Positions 12,322-25,263 of a stretch of DNA of 64,000 nucleotides are shown here, piece after piece. Position 1 is the first letter of the stretch, and each line of letters starts with the position of its first letter. The DNA comes from Euonymus europaeus (taxonomy: Eukaryota; Streptophyta; Magnoliopsida; Celastrales; Celastraceae), in the NCBI GenBank assembly GCA_963580455.1, contig OY756964.1, positions 20,124,001 to 20,188,000 on the forward strand, read 5' to 3'. The position numbers were made by a program, and so were the translations under genes. Under the pieces are notes generated by a model. It ran no database searches. It was not told the DNA's origin and was given only the letters and a program-made list of their open reading frames with translations.

Positions 12322-15300
12322 TCAATCGTCTTTCTGATGCAATACACTAGGCAGGCTATTATTACCATTGAGAGCAGCATGATATATTCTCTTCTCTGCT
12401 AGTCCAATATCCGACATTATCAAATTGCCCTGCAGCCAAAACGTACAGGAAAAATCAATCACATAGAGAACATTTAATTCTAAAATCGGACTAATATGGA
12501 CAACCCTACAAATACTTGTTGCCTAAAAGGAGCCAATCTACCAGAATGATCAGTCATCATTTTAGATTGATAATTACTTCTTGAAAGAGCTTATTTTCCA
12601 CAAATAGGTGATTATGTGACGCAAACAACCTTGGTGGAGCTCCATGAAAAATGCTTATGGTTCCAAGAATCCACAGAGAGGAGAAATACAAATCATCATA
12701 ATTTTTATGCTAGCCCTAGATGATTGACTACAGCAGACAGATCTCTCCTAGCAAATTTGACCTTATTTAACAATTAACATAGAGGATCCCATATGCAATT
12801 TCAAGCATCCAATATCAAGAGGTATTAAAAAATGGATACCTCTCTAGACATCAACCTTCGAACATTATCAGCATAGAGTTTTGGATCATCTTTCTCTTCC
12901 TGTGATGGGTTGTAGACAGGTAACCATGTCGCCTCCATGTGATTAATGAATTGGCAAAGTAGGAATATTACATGGCGTGCCTGCAAATGATAATACAGAT
13001 TAGGAGCAAAACAACCCAAACGAATTGGAAAATAGCAATTTCTCAATTCTCCCCTCTCAAAAAAATTAAGAATTATCATAGTAGGTTTAATACTTTAATA
13101 ATAGAAATTCATAATCTCATTATCAATCAGAATCTTTTTTCGTTATATAATCGGAAATTCAAATAACCCCCTGCAGGTTGAAGTTACATATAATCTGGTT
13201 GGTCCCCCGGAGACCCATGTAATTTATGAAGAACTCCACTTTCCATGGAACTATCACAATGGAGTGGATTCAAACTGAAGCAGGATTGGGGAACAGCGAG
13301 ATATATAGACCTCGACAAAACTCAAACCCATGACCTTTGCCAGGGCATGGACAAACCCTAGAGGTTAAAACAAAACCATATAATATAAGCAACTAAGCAA
13401 GCTCTAGGTATGATTTCATAACACCGACTCCAATTGGTAGCACTGATTTAGAATTACTGGTTCCCACGAGTTCATTGAGGATATATGAAGCATCTTACAC
13501 ATCTCCAAAGGTAACAATCATGCAGTAACCGAAAAATCAACTAGAGAATCTATACATCAGGTCTCCAAAAGAATGTCAACATAAATTCCATTCCCTATCA
13601 GCATCCAAAAAGTGAATAGCATTTAGGAATAGATTAACCTTCACTATTTTAAACCGTTAAAAGGCGAACAATTAAAATTTGTTTTCAAATCACTTACCCC
13701 AGATATTGAGTCCCAGGCAGGACTGAATCTCTGGTAAGGATACCTTAGTATCACTGGACGGACGGGAGCTCTTGCTAGAAAGGCACCTGTCTTGAATGGA
13801 AGGATGTAGTCTCCATTTGTAGTTGTGCCCTCTGTAATGAATTTTAGAAATAATTCAGCAAGCGGCAGAAAGTTGAAGAATTATACCCACATAATGAAAA
13901 TCAAAATATAAGCCAAAGAGGTATTAGTTTCCAATAAAGAAACAAGATAACTCATCTTTTTCTGCATATAGACATCTACATCTTGGCAGTTTTATAAGTC
14001 ATGTTCTCAACGATTTGACAGAAAAGGATTTACATTTCCGTCACCAATGTATGTTCTCTAATGTAGGATGTTTCTCCTTAACAAAGAAAATAGTGGTTAA
14101 AAAGGTAAACAAATCATGTACAGAAGGCTCCAGCAGTGGACGGGGCCGGAGATAGACAAGATTTCCCTCGCATAAGTGACATAATATATGGAGAGACTGT
14201 TTTCGGGGTTTGAACCTGTGCCCTCCAAGTTGCAGTATTGCACCTACGCAACTTAACCACTGGGCATTTATCAGCCATCATTGCCATCCATTCTAGCTTA
14301 AATACAGAACCTAGTATTTATATACAGACCGCTAATGTTTTATTCTTCAACCCCATCAATACTGTCTCTTCTTTTGCCATCATTGACATCATATGTTGCT
14401 TATATATAGAACCTAATATCACTGCCATTTCTTAGGTAAAAATGTCGAGAGTTGTCACTAGAATTGAACAATCCACAAAAAGTAGGGAAGATGCCCAATG
14501 CAACAACCACAAAACATATAGACAACAAATACTAACCTGGGAAAAGCATCATGATAGCGGCAGACCCATTTTGATGAGTTTCCCTAATTCTTTCAGTCAC
14601 AACACCTGTAAACAGATAATGCATTCAAATTCATAAACAAAATAAATTTTATCAGCATAATAAACAACAGACATGAAGGGACTTCATCTCGAATAGGTTT
14701 TCTGAGCCCATTCATCACTATAGTAAATAAAAAGCCTCCGTTTGGTATAGAGGTGGACAGCTTCTAACGCCAGAGTATAAGCTGTCCACCTCTCACCTTG
14801 CCAAACAAGTGTTTAAATACAAGCTTATAAGCTAGAGGGTATCGCTCAAAATTCCACCGCTCGTATGAGGAGCTTTTTTGTTTACGCTTCTCTCTTTTCT
14901 CTCAACTGCCCTCACAAGTCACAAGGTTCTCTCTTTTTTTCATTTTTCTGATTTAATTTTGGTCCCACGTAAGACAAGGCAAGAAGGCAGTGGATCGTGG
15001 CATAATTTTTTATTTATATTGAATTAATTAGATTTTGACTATACTAACTAAGTGTTTAGGTTTTTTTATAAATATATATATTTTAAACATTCAAATTTGA
15101 CATATTAAATGAAAAAAATCACTTGTAGATAATTAAGATATGAGAATCTCATTTTATTATAATTTTAAATTTATTTATTAGATATCATTATTAAACTTCT
15201 TTAAATACCCTTATTAGTAATTTAACAGCTTTTAGTCTATGAATAAATTAATATAACCAAACACGTACACAGCTTAAAGTAGATTATTTTGACAGCTTAT

Positions 15301-18300
15301 ACACTAACTTATTTTAATAGCTTATACATCAGCTTATAATCTCTGAACAAACCTCTCTACCAAACTGAGCCAAAATAATCTAACGCCAATTCTTTATGTA
15401 GACCAATAATGATGGGAAATCCAACTATAGATCCTAGTATCCTGCATTGATTCAATCTTTTACTCCTTCGTGCATATCCTTCACCATTTTAATGTATAGC
15501 TAACTGGAATCTCTTTCTTTATCTTGAGTTTATGTTGAATTATAAACCTATGACCAAGTCCCTTCATGTTGTTCATAATAATAGATGGTCAAGCTTTGGG
15601 CTTCTATCATGATATGTATGATGTGCAATCACCAAGAATCTACCATTCCTAAAACATATTCAGCACCAACGACCCAAAATATAATGTTAAAAGTAGAAGT
15701 TAACACAAAATGAACATGTACAAGAGTAGAATATATAAAACAAACACTTAGATACCTGCAACACCCTTGAAGTCAGATGACTTAGACTCCCTCTGAACAT
15801 AAACACAACCAAGGCACTTGCTGTCAAAAAGATAAATTAAGAATCAAAATTTGAACAGCAATCTAGTTATCCAAATAAAACAAAAAAACAACATAAAGGA
15901 AACGAGGGGTGAGGGGGTGCGGAATTGTAGATGAAACAGAAAGCATGATAGTAATAGGAGGTCAATAGCAGAGGAATTTAAGAAATTTGGCGCAAAATCA
16001 CAAATCGTAGCAAGCAATATAAGTGCAATCCCATTGAAAAAAATAAATGTTCTTCACAACATAAGCTTACTGCCACAAAAGAATCAAAAGCTCAATGAAA
16101 AAGTTGTAGCAGTTGGAATCAAAGAAACTTGGAAATGATATCTTATTGTTGTCTATAATATGACTTAGCTGACTTTGTATGTGTGGTGCCAACTAATTAT
16201 CCTTTGACTATAAAATCTACAGGACCAAGATTTTTTTTTTTTTTGGCACACATTTAGCACAAAAAAATTAAAGAAAAAGAGGAGAAGGTAAAAAATTACT
16301 CGAACTGAATGTCTATGGTCATAAAATATTACCACAGTAGCACAAGATAGAACTTAAGGGCGACATGATGAGGCAGACTAACCTGATGAGACCAACAAGA
16401 GGAAGTTTAGCCACTGATCTCTTCATTAAAATCGAGGATCACAATTGACATAATCAAAACAGAATGGTGTCAGTAACTTAACCAAAACACATTTAGGTCA
16501 ATTTGACAGCTTACCTTACTTAACTAACTTCTATGATGGGAAGAGACAATGATGGTATTAGGAATTCAGGATAACAAACCTTAGCAACAAAGCTCGGAAA
16601 AGAAGAAGACATATGGTACAGAATATCCAAATATGATACGTGATTAGATACAATCGCCGCAGGTCTTTCAGGATATTTGGATTGGTCCTTGCCCTCTTCC
16701 TGATCAAAAAAATAATAATTAAATAAGCAGAAAAATAAATGGGACAAAAAAATGAGGATGTAAAAGTCAGTTACTGCCAGGACAGTCAGTATTTTTGTTT
16801 TAAACTCAGGTAGCATTCAATATTACCAATAATTTCAATCTCTAATAAAGTCTTCCAATCATTTGAGGAAAAAAAATTCAATACAACATTTTCAACTAAT
16901 CTAAACAGCTGGTAAACTGGCACAGGGTAATCTGCCAATCGTCAAGGAGACGCAGTAAGGATCGAAAATTTCAGCTCAATTCTTTATAGGTCATTAGAAA
17001 TCAGAAGTAAAATATGCTTCAAGGTGATACATAACACCATTATTTAATCCCTTGCTTTGTTTAGAGAAGATAAAGAAAACTGAGATGCATCATTATAAAA
17101 TGAATAGACACCCATTCAGTGCAATACAATCATGAAACATAACAGACGCTAACTTATGGCCTCAGGATGTAATGCTGGTAATATGCAAGTTAAGTTGAGA
17201 GTATAACTGGAGAAGCCCCAACTCCATCTTTAGCAATGGTAATCCATCCTAATTTGGGGAGTTCCACCACCATAGTTTGCTAGTCCAATCAATATCCAGT
17301 AGGGACGGAGCAAGCATATTAGCAGGGGGCACGTGCCCCTCCTGGATTTATTTTGCACTTTTTTTAAAATATACATATGCATATATAAGACTATAAATTA
17401 GATATTATTTAAAATTAATATTTATTAACTTGGTCTACCAATCTACAATGAAATATTAATTGTAGTTATTTCAAGTCATCAAGTACAAATCATGTAATAA
17501 CTTTACTATTTCATAATTAATCATTAAAGCTAGGAATTGTACAATGAGTTTTAACAAGCAAAATACAAATAGCCGTAAAAAATTAGCTGATTGTTACATA
17601 TCACTAATCCATAATTGAACTAATAGTATTAAACTAATTATAATCAAATTATAATTACTTACTCTACTATTTCATGATTACTCAGTCATCATAAAAACTA
17701 CTGATTGTAAAAGATTTTTTTTAATCCTGCTTGTTTTCTGACTGCGTGTTAATAAACGACATAGAAATGCCCCTGAACACAGCCGTGCATCCATCCTGCG
17801 TAGCATCCCATTCAATTTTCTGCACAACCATTAATGTTCTATCTTCAAATGTACCTTAGAAACTGTTGAATTTAAAGTTATTTGAAACAATAAGAACAGC
17901 CGTCCGTTAGAACGTTATTTATGATTTATCACGTAGGAACTCTTTTTCTTCAACCAATATACTCGAAGCCATATGCATATTGCATATACAGTCAAAGAGT
18001 AAAGAGTACCTCATTAGGCGAGGAGGGCTTGTCTTGTGAAGCTTCTGGACTCCTATAGGTCTCGTTAATCCAGTAAAACCCAAACACGAAGAGCATGACT
18101 CTGGAAAAAAACCTCCCGCACGAGACAATCACGGCTCTCCTCCAGCCTTCCATGTGCGCGTAATCCTCCTGCTCCCCGTCACGATTCGGCGACGAGAAGA
18201 GAGTACAAATCCTACAAATCAAGTAATAGAAAACTAATACAATCACGGCAAGAATCACTCGTATCGGCACCAGCGTCACACAAGCCACAGCGAGCAGGAC

Positions 18301-18528
18301 CTTCTCCAACAATGGCAACTCGCCGCGTCCCGTTGGGCCGTACACGTCGTTGCGTACATACGCAGCGAATTTCTTCTCCATGTCCTGAAGGCTTTCGATT
18401 GAGACACCGACTGCCTCGGGCTTGAGGAGGGGCCGATCGTCCTTGGATGTGGCGCCATCGTGCTCGGCTGACTCCGGTGGACGGGGCTTCGGTGGCTCGG
18501 AATTCAAGTCCTTCATCTCAGACTCCAT
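12322..18528 (-). CDS. LPEAT1: lysophospholipid acyltransferase LPEAT1
   Basis: Eight minus-strand exons with good splice sites and matching phase: 18528-18010, 16699-16580, 16420-16383, 15820-15756, 14605-14537, 13831-13698, 12980-12840, 12429-12322; 397 codons, close to the Arabidopsis LPEAT1 length. Two hydrophobic segments lie at about residues 75-110 and 133-155. The PlsC-type catalytic motif is NHVSYLD, with H193 and D198 in the HX4D spacing. The second motif FPEGTTTN is at about 269-276, followed by FKTGAF. Family members acylate lysophosphatidylethanolamine and related lysophospholipids at the ER membrane, recycling phospholipids. The substrate is inferred by family. The start ATG is the first in frame. 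Introns carry repeats: a SINE between exons 5 and 6, a MITE between exons 4 and 5, and another repeat in the long first intron. Confidence 0.93.
14130..14275 (-). mobile_element. tRNA-derived SINE in LPEAT1 intron
   Basis: On the minus strand an A-box-like TGGTTAAGTTG (14249-14259) is followed by a B-box-like GGTTCAAACC (14207-14216), the spacing of a tRNA-type polymerase III promoter. It continues into CCCCGAAAACAGTCTCTCC, a form common in plant tRNA-derived SINEs. It does not fold as an intact tRNA gene. Oriented with LPEAT1. Exact ends are not clear. Confidence 0.55.
14732..15371. mobile_element. MITE in LPEAT1 intron
   Basis: Imperfect inverted ends of about 20 bp: CCGTTTGGTATAGAGGT near 14739 and, reading inward from the right, CAGTTTGGTAGAGAGGT near 15365. 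The interior has repeated AGCTTATA motifs near both ends and an AT-rich centre with no coding frame. The target-site duplication is unclear. It sits between the exons at 14537-14605 and 15756-15820 and accounts for most of that intron's length. Confidence 0.6.
17296..17800. repeat. degenerate MITE in LPEAT1 first intron
   Basis: The left part, AGGGACGGAGCAAGC then GGGGGCACGTGCCCCTCC, and the right part, AAATGCCCCTGAACACAGCC, have the form of the ends of common plant hAT-like repeats that start with AGGG(G/A)CGGAGC. The interior is AT-rich with no coding frame. The ends do not match well enough to fix borders. Confidence 0.35.
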
Positions 18529-18930
18529 TTCTATCTTATTATAAGGTAAAAAGTTGAAGGGACTGGGAATCTCTTATTTGGGGAAAATTATTGGTGACGT
18601 TGGATAAGCATTTTATTTGTGAGGGAAATATAGAACAAGAGTAGTGATTGACGTTTATAGATCTGCGATACAGAGACAGATACAGATACAGATACGGAAG
18701 AGAGTCCTCTCTGGTGGAAGAGGGGGACATGTCCAGTTGGCAGGTTTAAGAACCGTTGATCGGAATAATACGGACGATCCTGATGTGAAAGCATATTTTC
18801 TGACAGTAGTATAGTGGGACCCATTATTCATATTTTTCCATTCTGTTTCTCCTAATCATGACTTGCGTTAAAACTTAAATCCACGGTTTAATTTCGTATC
18901 AATTCTTAAATCGTAATCAATCAAGCTGCA
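18529..18930. other. LPEAT1 leader and promoter region
   Basis: Upstream of the LPEAT1 start on the minus strand. It contains a short (CAGATA)n stretch at 18675-18695. No TATA box or other site was convincing. Confidence 0.4.
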
Positions 18931-19062
18931 GTCAAATTGAGATTTAAGAAGCCTCGATACTTACATAAATGAATCGTAAATTGAGACTTAAGAAGCCTCC
19001 ATATTACACAAACGAATCGTTTGAATTCCTGTTCTTTATTTTGAGTTGTTGAAACTCACATA
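18931..19062. repeat. copy of a MULE-type terminal sequence
   Basis: Contains AAGCCTCGATACTTACATAA and GTTCTTTATTTTGAGTTGTT. The same sequence occurs in direct orientation at 27118-27210 and inverted at about 28690-28840 (GTACTTACATAAATGGGCC, CTTTATTTTGGGTTGTT). An internal 40-bp near-duplication (AAATTGAGA.TTAAGAAGCC) is present twice here. It looks like the terminal repeat of the element described at 27118-28840. Confidence 0.55.
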
Positions 19063-19612
19063 TTTCAAGGCGTTGCTGTGGAGTTATTATAGCTGCTGCT
19101 GTGATTCTTATCAAGCGTGAGGATTGGACATTATTCATCCAAGGATTCTAATAAAAACATTATCTCTCCTCTAAAAGAAGTTGTCAAACTTGGATGAAAT
19201 TTGGACTGAAGTTGCATCCTGAATTTTCATCTCTTTGCGCATTGTGCAGGACTTCCTTCTCTGACTATTTCAAGTGTCATTCAATTAATTCATCTTTAGT
19301 CATGAAATTTTCAGTTGACTTGACATCAATATTCGAAAAAACAAAAGCAACTTGATCATCACATCTAAATCTCTTCAGAATGAATGCACATAATAAGCAG
19401 TGATATTGAATTCAGCATCTGTATTTGGAATATATAGCAAGTGTCAAACTTCGATGAATCTTGGACTAAAGTTGCAACAACTAAATAACCATTGACATAT
19501 TCTAGAGCTCGGTAAATAAAACTCACATTCGGTTACAACTTGAAATCAAAACAGGACAGATAGACACAAAGCAAAATAAATTGACATCTCTTTTGCTCAA
19601 CAGATTGGACAT

Positions 19613-19990
19613 CTATGGACCACTTTGAAGAGAGCCATGAGAGGGGCCATAGAGTGGAGGATTCAAACTTTGCAGTGGCATCCTAGCTTCACATACCACA
19701 TTCATAAGTGGATGATTTATTGTTGCAAGACGCTGAAAATAAAAATAAATGTTAGTCATTCCACGTCTTGGAATGATATAAAAACTGCAATGACATATTA
19801 GGATGATATAGCACATTAGACCATGGATGAGAGATTGCAAGAAAAAGGATAAGAGTCATCAATTTATTGCCAATTGTTTAGATAATACCATTATACCAAA
19901 TAAAAATAATCAACATACTTTACTATTTTGCTGGTTGTTAAGTAATTGTGAGGACATGTCATCTTCATATGATTGAGGATGAGAAATCAA
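19613..19990 (-). pseudogene. possible C-terminal exons of the MULE protein
   Basis: Two minus-strand open stretches could be exons: about 19990-19920, reading STLISHPQSYEDDMSSQLL, and about 19730-19613, reading RLATINHPLMNVVCEARM then PLYGPSHGSLQSGP and a stop. They lie downstream of the FAR1-type transposase relic in the same orientation, on the far side of the copia insertion. The family match is weak, and assignment to the same gene is inference from position. Confidence 0.3.
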
Positions 19991-20051
19991 AGTAGAAACC
20001 TATAAAAACAAAAAGGATACAGATAACAAACCAACAATAATATGAGAACAC

Positions 20052-20220
20052 TGTTAGTGAACCAGAGTAAGCAAAGTGAAATAATCAGGAATTTGTTGTA
20101 TATTCCATAATGTCGAAAACAACACTTAGAGACATACAAAACTACGAAAACCTAGGGTATTAAGCAATGTACAATACTACCCTTATCTAGAAATATTAAT
20201 TACAAACTCATCCCTCAACA
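20052..20220 (-). repeat. copia element 1, 3' LTR
   Basis: 169 bp. Follows the polypurine tract on the minus strand. Three mismatches to the other LTR. Confidence 0.93.
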
Positions 20221-20227
20221 CTCCCCC

Positions 20228-23200
20228 TCAAGTTGGAGCATAGATGTTGATCATGCCCAACTTGTTACATAACTCACTAAGTTGTCTCTTCCACAAAGCT
20301 TTAGTAAAAACATCTCCAAGTTGATCTTTAGATCGAACAAACACCGGATGAATTCTTTTTGTCTTCACAACCAAATCCCTAATAAAGTGACAATCAACTT
20401 CAATGTGCTTTGTACGTTCATGAAAAACATGATTAGATGCTATATACATAGCCGCTTGATTATCACAAAACATTTTCATAGGAGAAAGAGATGGAAATCC
20501 TATCTCACTAAGCAAAGACTGAACCCACATCATTTCACAAGCAGTATGTGCCATAGCTCGATACTCAGCTTCTGCACTAGACCGAGCCACTACATTCTGT
20601 TTCTTACTTTTCCAAGTAACTAGATTATCACCAAGAAAAACACAATATCCTGAGATTGATCTTCTGTCAATACAATCACCAGCCCAGTCAGCATCACTAA
20701 AACCTCTGATTTCAAAAGATTTAGAACGTTTGAACCATAAACCCAAACCAGGAGCACCTTTAAGATATTTGACAATCCTACAAACAGCCTCCCAATGCTC
20801 TATACGAGGATCCTGCATGAACTGACTCACCACTCCAACTGCAAAGGAAATATCAGGACGAGTAACAGTCAAATAGATCAATTTTCCTACCAAACGACGA
20901 TATCTCCTTGGATGTTCAAATGGTTCACTAACATCTTTGCCAAACTTTACATTTGGGTCCATAGGAGTTGAGACAGGTTTAGATCCCAACAATCCAGTCT
21001 CCTGTAACAAATCAGTTACATATTTCCGTTGGCATAAGGATAAACCATTTTTGGATCTAGCTACTTCAATACCCAAGAAATAACGCAATTTTCCAAGATC
21101 CTTCACACTAAAAAGACTGTTAAGAAACTCTTTGAGTTTCTGAATACCTGATAAGTCACTGCCAGTCACCACAATGTCATGCACATAAACAACAAGGATA
21201 ATACACCCACTTGCTCTATGTCTCGCAAATACTGAGTGGTCTACAGCCACCTGTTTCATACCAAACTTTAACACGGCATTACTAAATTTTTCAAACAATG
21301 CACGAGAGGATTGTTTAAGACCATATATAGCCTTGTGTAAACGACATACCTTCCCACACTCCCCCTGAGCAACATATCCAGGAGGTTGCTCCATATACAC
21401 CTCTTCCTTCAAGTCACCATGTAAAAAGGCATTCTTGACATCAAGTTGGTACAATGGCCAATCCTTGGTGACAGCAACTGCTAAAAGCACACGAACAGAA
21501 GACAAGCGAGCAACGGGAGACAAAGTTTCAAAATAATCAACTTCATAAGTTTGAGTATAACCTTTAGCAACCAAACAAGCTTTATAGCGTTCAACAGAAC
21601 CATCAGGTAAATATTTGATAGCATATACCCAGCGACAGCCTACAACACTCCCTCCAGGTGGTAAATCAGTAAGAGTCCAAGTCTTATTACGATGGAGAGC
21701 AGCAATCTCATCATCCATAGCACACTTCCAGTGAGAGAGAGTAACAGCTTCCTGAAAGGAAGAGGGAATACTAGTGGAGGACAAAGAGCTAATGAACGAT
21801 GAATATGAGGGAGACAAATGAGACATAGAGACAAAGTTAGAAAGAGGATGGTGAGTACAGGTTCTTTTACCTTTACGAAGAGCAATAGGGAGATCCGGAG
21901 AATGTTCCAGGGAGGGTGGCTCAGGAACTTGCAGAGATGAAGATGGTGGAAGGGGTTCTTGAATATCTGAAGAAATCTTGGACCAGGTGCCACGAGTATA
22001 AACCTGCAATGGAGGAGAGGAAACATCCAAACTAGAAATACAAGGGGGGGGGGGGAAGGGGTAAAGGAGGAGAGGATGAAACAGGGGAAGAACGAGCCAA
22101 AGGAGAAAAATAAGGCACATCATCAAAGAAAGTGACATCAATACTAACACGATACCGATGGGAGATAGGATCCCAACAACGATACCCTTTTTGAGTACGA
22201 GGGTACCCAACAAAGACACATTTGATAGACTTGGCATTCAATTTATCACCACCAGGCTGCAAGTTCTGAACAAAACATTGACTACCAAAAACACGGGGAG
22301 GAAGAACAAAAGCAGGGGTAGATGGAAAAAGAATCAAAAAGGGAGATTTACCACCTAAAACAGAAGAAGGCATACGATTAATCAAATAACATGCAGTCAA
22401 AATAGCATCGCCTCAATAGCATTTAGGAACATTCATATGAAAAAGTAAAGTACGAGCAGTATCAAGAAGATGACGATTCTTACGTTCAGCGACACCATTT
22501 TGTTGTGGAGTATGAGGACAAGATGTTTCATGAATAATGCCTTTTGATGCACAAAAAACAGAAAGAGGACCCTTAACATATTCAAGTGCATTATCAGAAC
22601 GTAAGATACGAATAGAAGTACCAAATTGAGTGAAGACTTCATTATAAAAAACCTCAAACACAGAAGCAACATCGGATCGATGTTTTAATAAAAACAACCA
22701 AGTCATCCTGGAACAATCATCAATAAAGGTCACAAAATAGAAATAACCACATAAACTAGGAATACGTGAAGGTCCCCAAATATCAGAATGCACAAGTTCA
22801 AAAGGTGCTAAACGTCTAGTAGTGACACATGGCGAAAAAGAGACACGGTGATGTTTGCCTAATTCACAAGCCTCACACTCTAACCGAGACACAGATGCAG
22901 GAACAGAAATCACTTGACGGAGAAGTTTCAGAGAAGGATGCCCCAATCTAACATGCCACTGAAGAGGAGTTAAAGACGAAGTGGTGGAACTGGAAACCAA
23001 AGCAGTAGATGAATCCAAATGATATAAACCAGCCCGTTCAGAACCCCCACCAATCATCTTCTTCGTCTCCAAGTCCTGAAAAATACAATGAGAAGGAAAG
23101 AAGGTGACACTACAGTTAAAAGATTTAGTAAATTGACTCACAGACATAAGATTAAAAGGAAATTTTGGAATGTATTGAACACCAGATAAAGAGAGAGAAG

Positions 23201-24410
23201 AGGTAGGAGATACACTACCACTCCCCAAAACCTGACAAGTACGACCATCTGCAACAGTAACATTACGAGAGGATGTGGAATGAAAGGATGTGAAAGTATG
23301 AGACTGACCAGTAATATGGATAGAGGCACCTGAGTCAATGATCCAAGAAGACGGACTAGAAACATGGTAACAAGAGAAGTTACCTGAAGGAGTGGTTATG
23401 GCTGCAATATCGGAAGAGGATGATTGCTGTGAACGATGAAGCAGAGAATCATACTCAGCCTGAGAGAGAGTAATGCTGGAAGAGTCACTCAATGGATCAT
23501 GCGATGGAACTGCATGTGCAACATCAGATCTTGGAAACCCAGAAGTACCACCAGAAGGTTGTCGAAACTGAGAATTACGTTCCCAGGGTTTACCATGCTT
23601 ATCAAAACATCTATCAACAGTATGATTATCCTTTCCACAGAAAGTACACTTCCGAAGAGTGCCTCTACCACGACCACGACCACGAGGACCACCATGACCA
23701 GAGAAACTACCACCATCACGATAATGTCCTCGTCCAGAACCAATGAGTGCAGAAGAAGCATCCAATCCGACATTCTCACTGGAAGGAGAAGGAGTAGCTC
23801 TAGACACACGAGAGTAAGTAGCAGAGAGTGATGGTAGAGTACCATCACCAGCTAAAATTTGGCTACGAATAGCCTGATACTAAGGATCCAGAGAAGTTAA
23901 ATACATGGAAACACATAACTCTTCTCGCTGCTGCTTTAAAGTAGCCAAATTAGTAGTCAATGGATGATAAACACACAACTCATCCCACATTCCTTTAAAC
24001 TGAGCATAGTGTTCAGGAGTAGCGCGACCATTTTGCTTGAATTGAAAAAGTTGTGCATATAGCTCAAAAACACGGGAAGCATTACCAGCCATAGAATAAG
24101 TCTCTCTCACTGATTCCCACACTTCTTTGGCAGTATCAAGACACATAACATTAGCTGAAATATCAGGGTCCATACTCGCCCATAACCAGGTTAAGACAAT
24201 AGAATTATTGGAAGACCAATCAGAATAACCCTTGTCATCAATAGCAGGAGGGTTCGATTCAACAAGCTCAAGTTTCTTCCGAGCACTTAATGCTACTTTC
24301 ATTGCCTTTGCCCATAAGAGATAGTTCCGACCATTTAAACGTACAGAACAAATTTAAAGGCCTCCATGCAACAACTCAGATGAAGCTGACACAGAACTGG
24401 ATCCAGACAT
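20228..24410 (-). pseudogene. copia gag-pol polyprotein, inactivated
   Basis: Minus-strand order is gag, protease, integrase, reverse transcriptase, RNase H, as in Ty1/copia. Gag starts at 24410 and has a stop at codon 19 (24354-24356) and another at 23880-23882. A zinc knuckle CTFCGKDNHTVDRC follows. Protease has WIIDSGAS. Integrase has the HHCC finger, HSDIWG, LRSDNALEY and GVAERKNR. A TGA (22413-22415) replaces a tryptophan in NVPKCYW. A 12-G run (22044-22055, C on the coding strand) marks a frameshift between the integrase tail and reverse transcriptase. The reverse transcriptase box reads YVHD where YVDD is expected (H codon 21179-21181), which should abolish polymerase activity. RNase H and the DVFTKAL tail are present; the frame ends at 20228. 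The element needs proteins in trans. Confidence 0.92.
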
Positions 24411-24998
24411 AGTGAAGAAATACAAAACCCACCACTGAATAAGTCAAATATCACCAATTGACTCAACTTCCGCACAGCAGATTGAGAACCAATAATAAAA
24501 AATAAAAAAAAACCAGAATAGCAAATGAGCAAGCACTTTGCTGAACAAAACAAATCACGCAGTACAAGTTGCAAGCATATACACCAGATCACCACTGACT
24601 GAGATCACGTACTGCTACACCTCTAAATAGAAAGCTTGCTCTCGGTATTCAACAGATAAAATCCAACAGCATCAATTCTGCAACTCAAGGTATGTCCTCT
24701 GTAAAGGGAAGAAGGAAAAACTCATACCCAACAGTTTCGGTGGTGTCAAGGAAAACCAGATGAAGCTCGTGACGAAACTGGCCTTGCGACCCAGACGAAG
24801 CTCGCACCCACACAAGCCAGAAATCGATCGACACACCACGCAAGCAAAGAACCCAGATCGGCCAGAAATCCAGAAATCGATCGATGCACCAAACCAGATC
24901 GAGCAACTCAAGCACCACCTCTGATCGAGCAACTCAAGCACCAGCGCTGTCCACCTCTGTCACCGGCACAGATCAACGGACCGGCGGCTCCGATACCA

Positions 24999-25167
24999 TG
25001 TTAGTCAACCAGAGTAAGCAAAGTGAAATAATCAGGAATTTGTTGTATATTCCATAATGTCGAAAACAACACTTAGAGACATACAAAACTATGAAAACCT
25101 AGGGTATTAAGCAATGTACAACACTACCCTTATCTAGAAATATTAATTACAAACTCATCCCTCAACA
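24999..25167 (-). repeat. copia element 1, 5' LTR
   Basis: 169 bp with the tRNA-Met-type primer binding site immediately inside it at 24998-24987. Confidence 0.93.
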
Positions 25168-25263
25168 AACACCATATGTGCAGAGAAGTTCTAAAGTCAA
25201 CAAGAACAAAATACCATTTTTGATGAAGACAATTTTAGTCTTCTTGCCTTTCCAAGATTAATT

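Larger units (their letters stand above)
20052..25167 (-). mobile_element. Ty1/copia retrotransposon, complete but mutated
   Basis: Two 169-bp LTRs (20052-20220 and 24999-25167) begin TGTT and end AACA as required, and differ at only three positions. The 5-bp target duplication AACAC flanks the element (20047-20051, 25168-25172). On the minus strand the primer binding site TGGTATCGGAGC (24998-24987) touches the 5' LTR and a polypurine tract AGGGGGAG (20228-20221) precedes the 3' LTR. The near-identical LTRs indicate a fairly recent insertion, yet the coding region already has stops and a frameshift. Confidence 0.95.

Noticed and set aside
14207..14260. tRNA gene in the LPEAT1 intron
   Set aside because: A- and B-box-like motifs are present but no cloverleaf or acceptor stem; best read as a SINE.
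23436..23848. ORFs antisense or shifted to copia gag, including a His/Asp-rich one
   Set aside because: They are shadows of the RNA-binding low-complexity region of gag.
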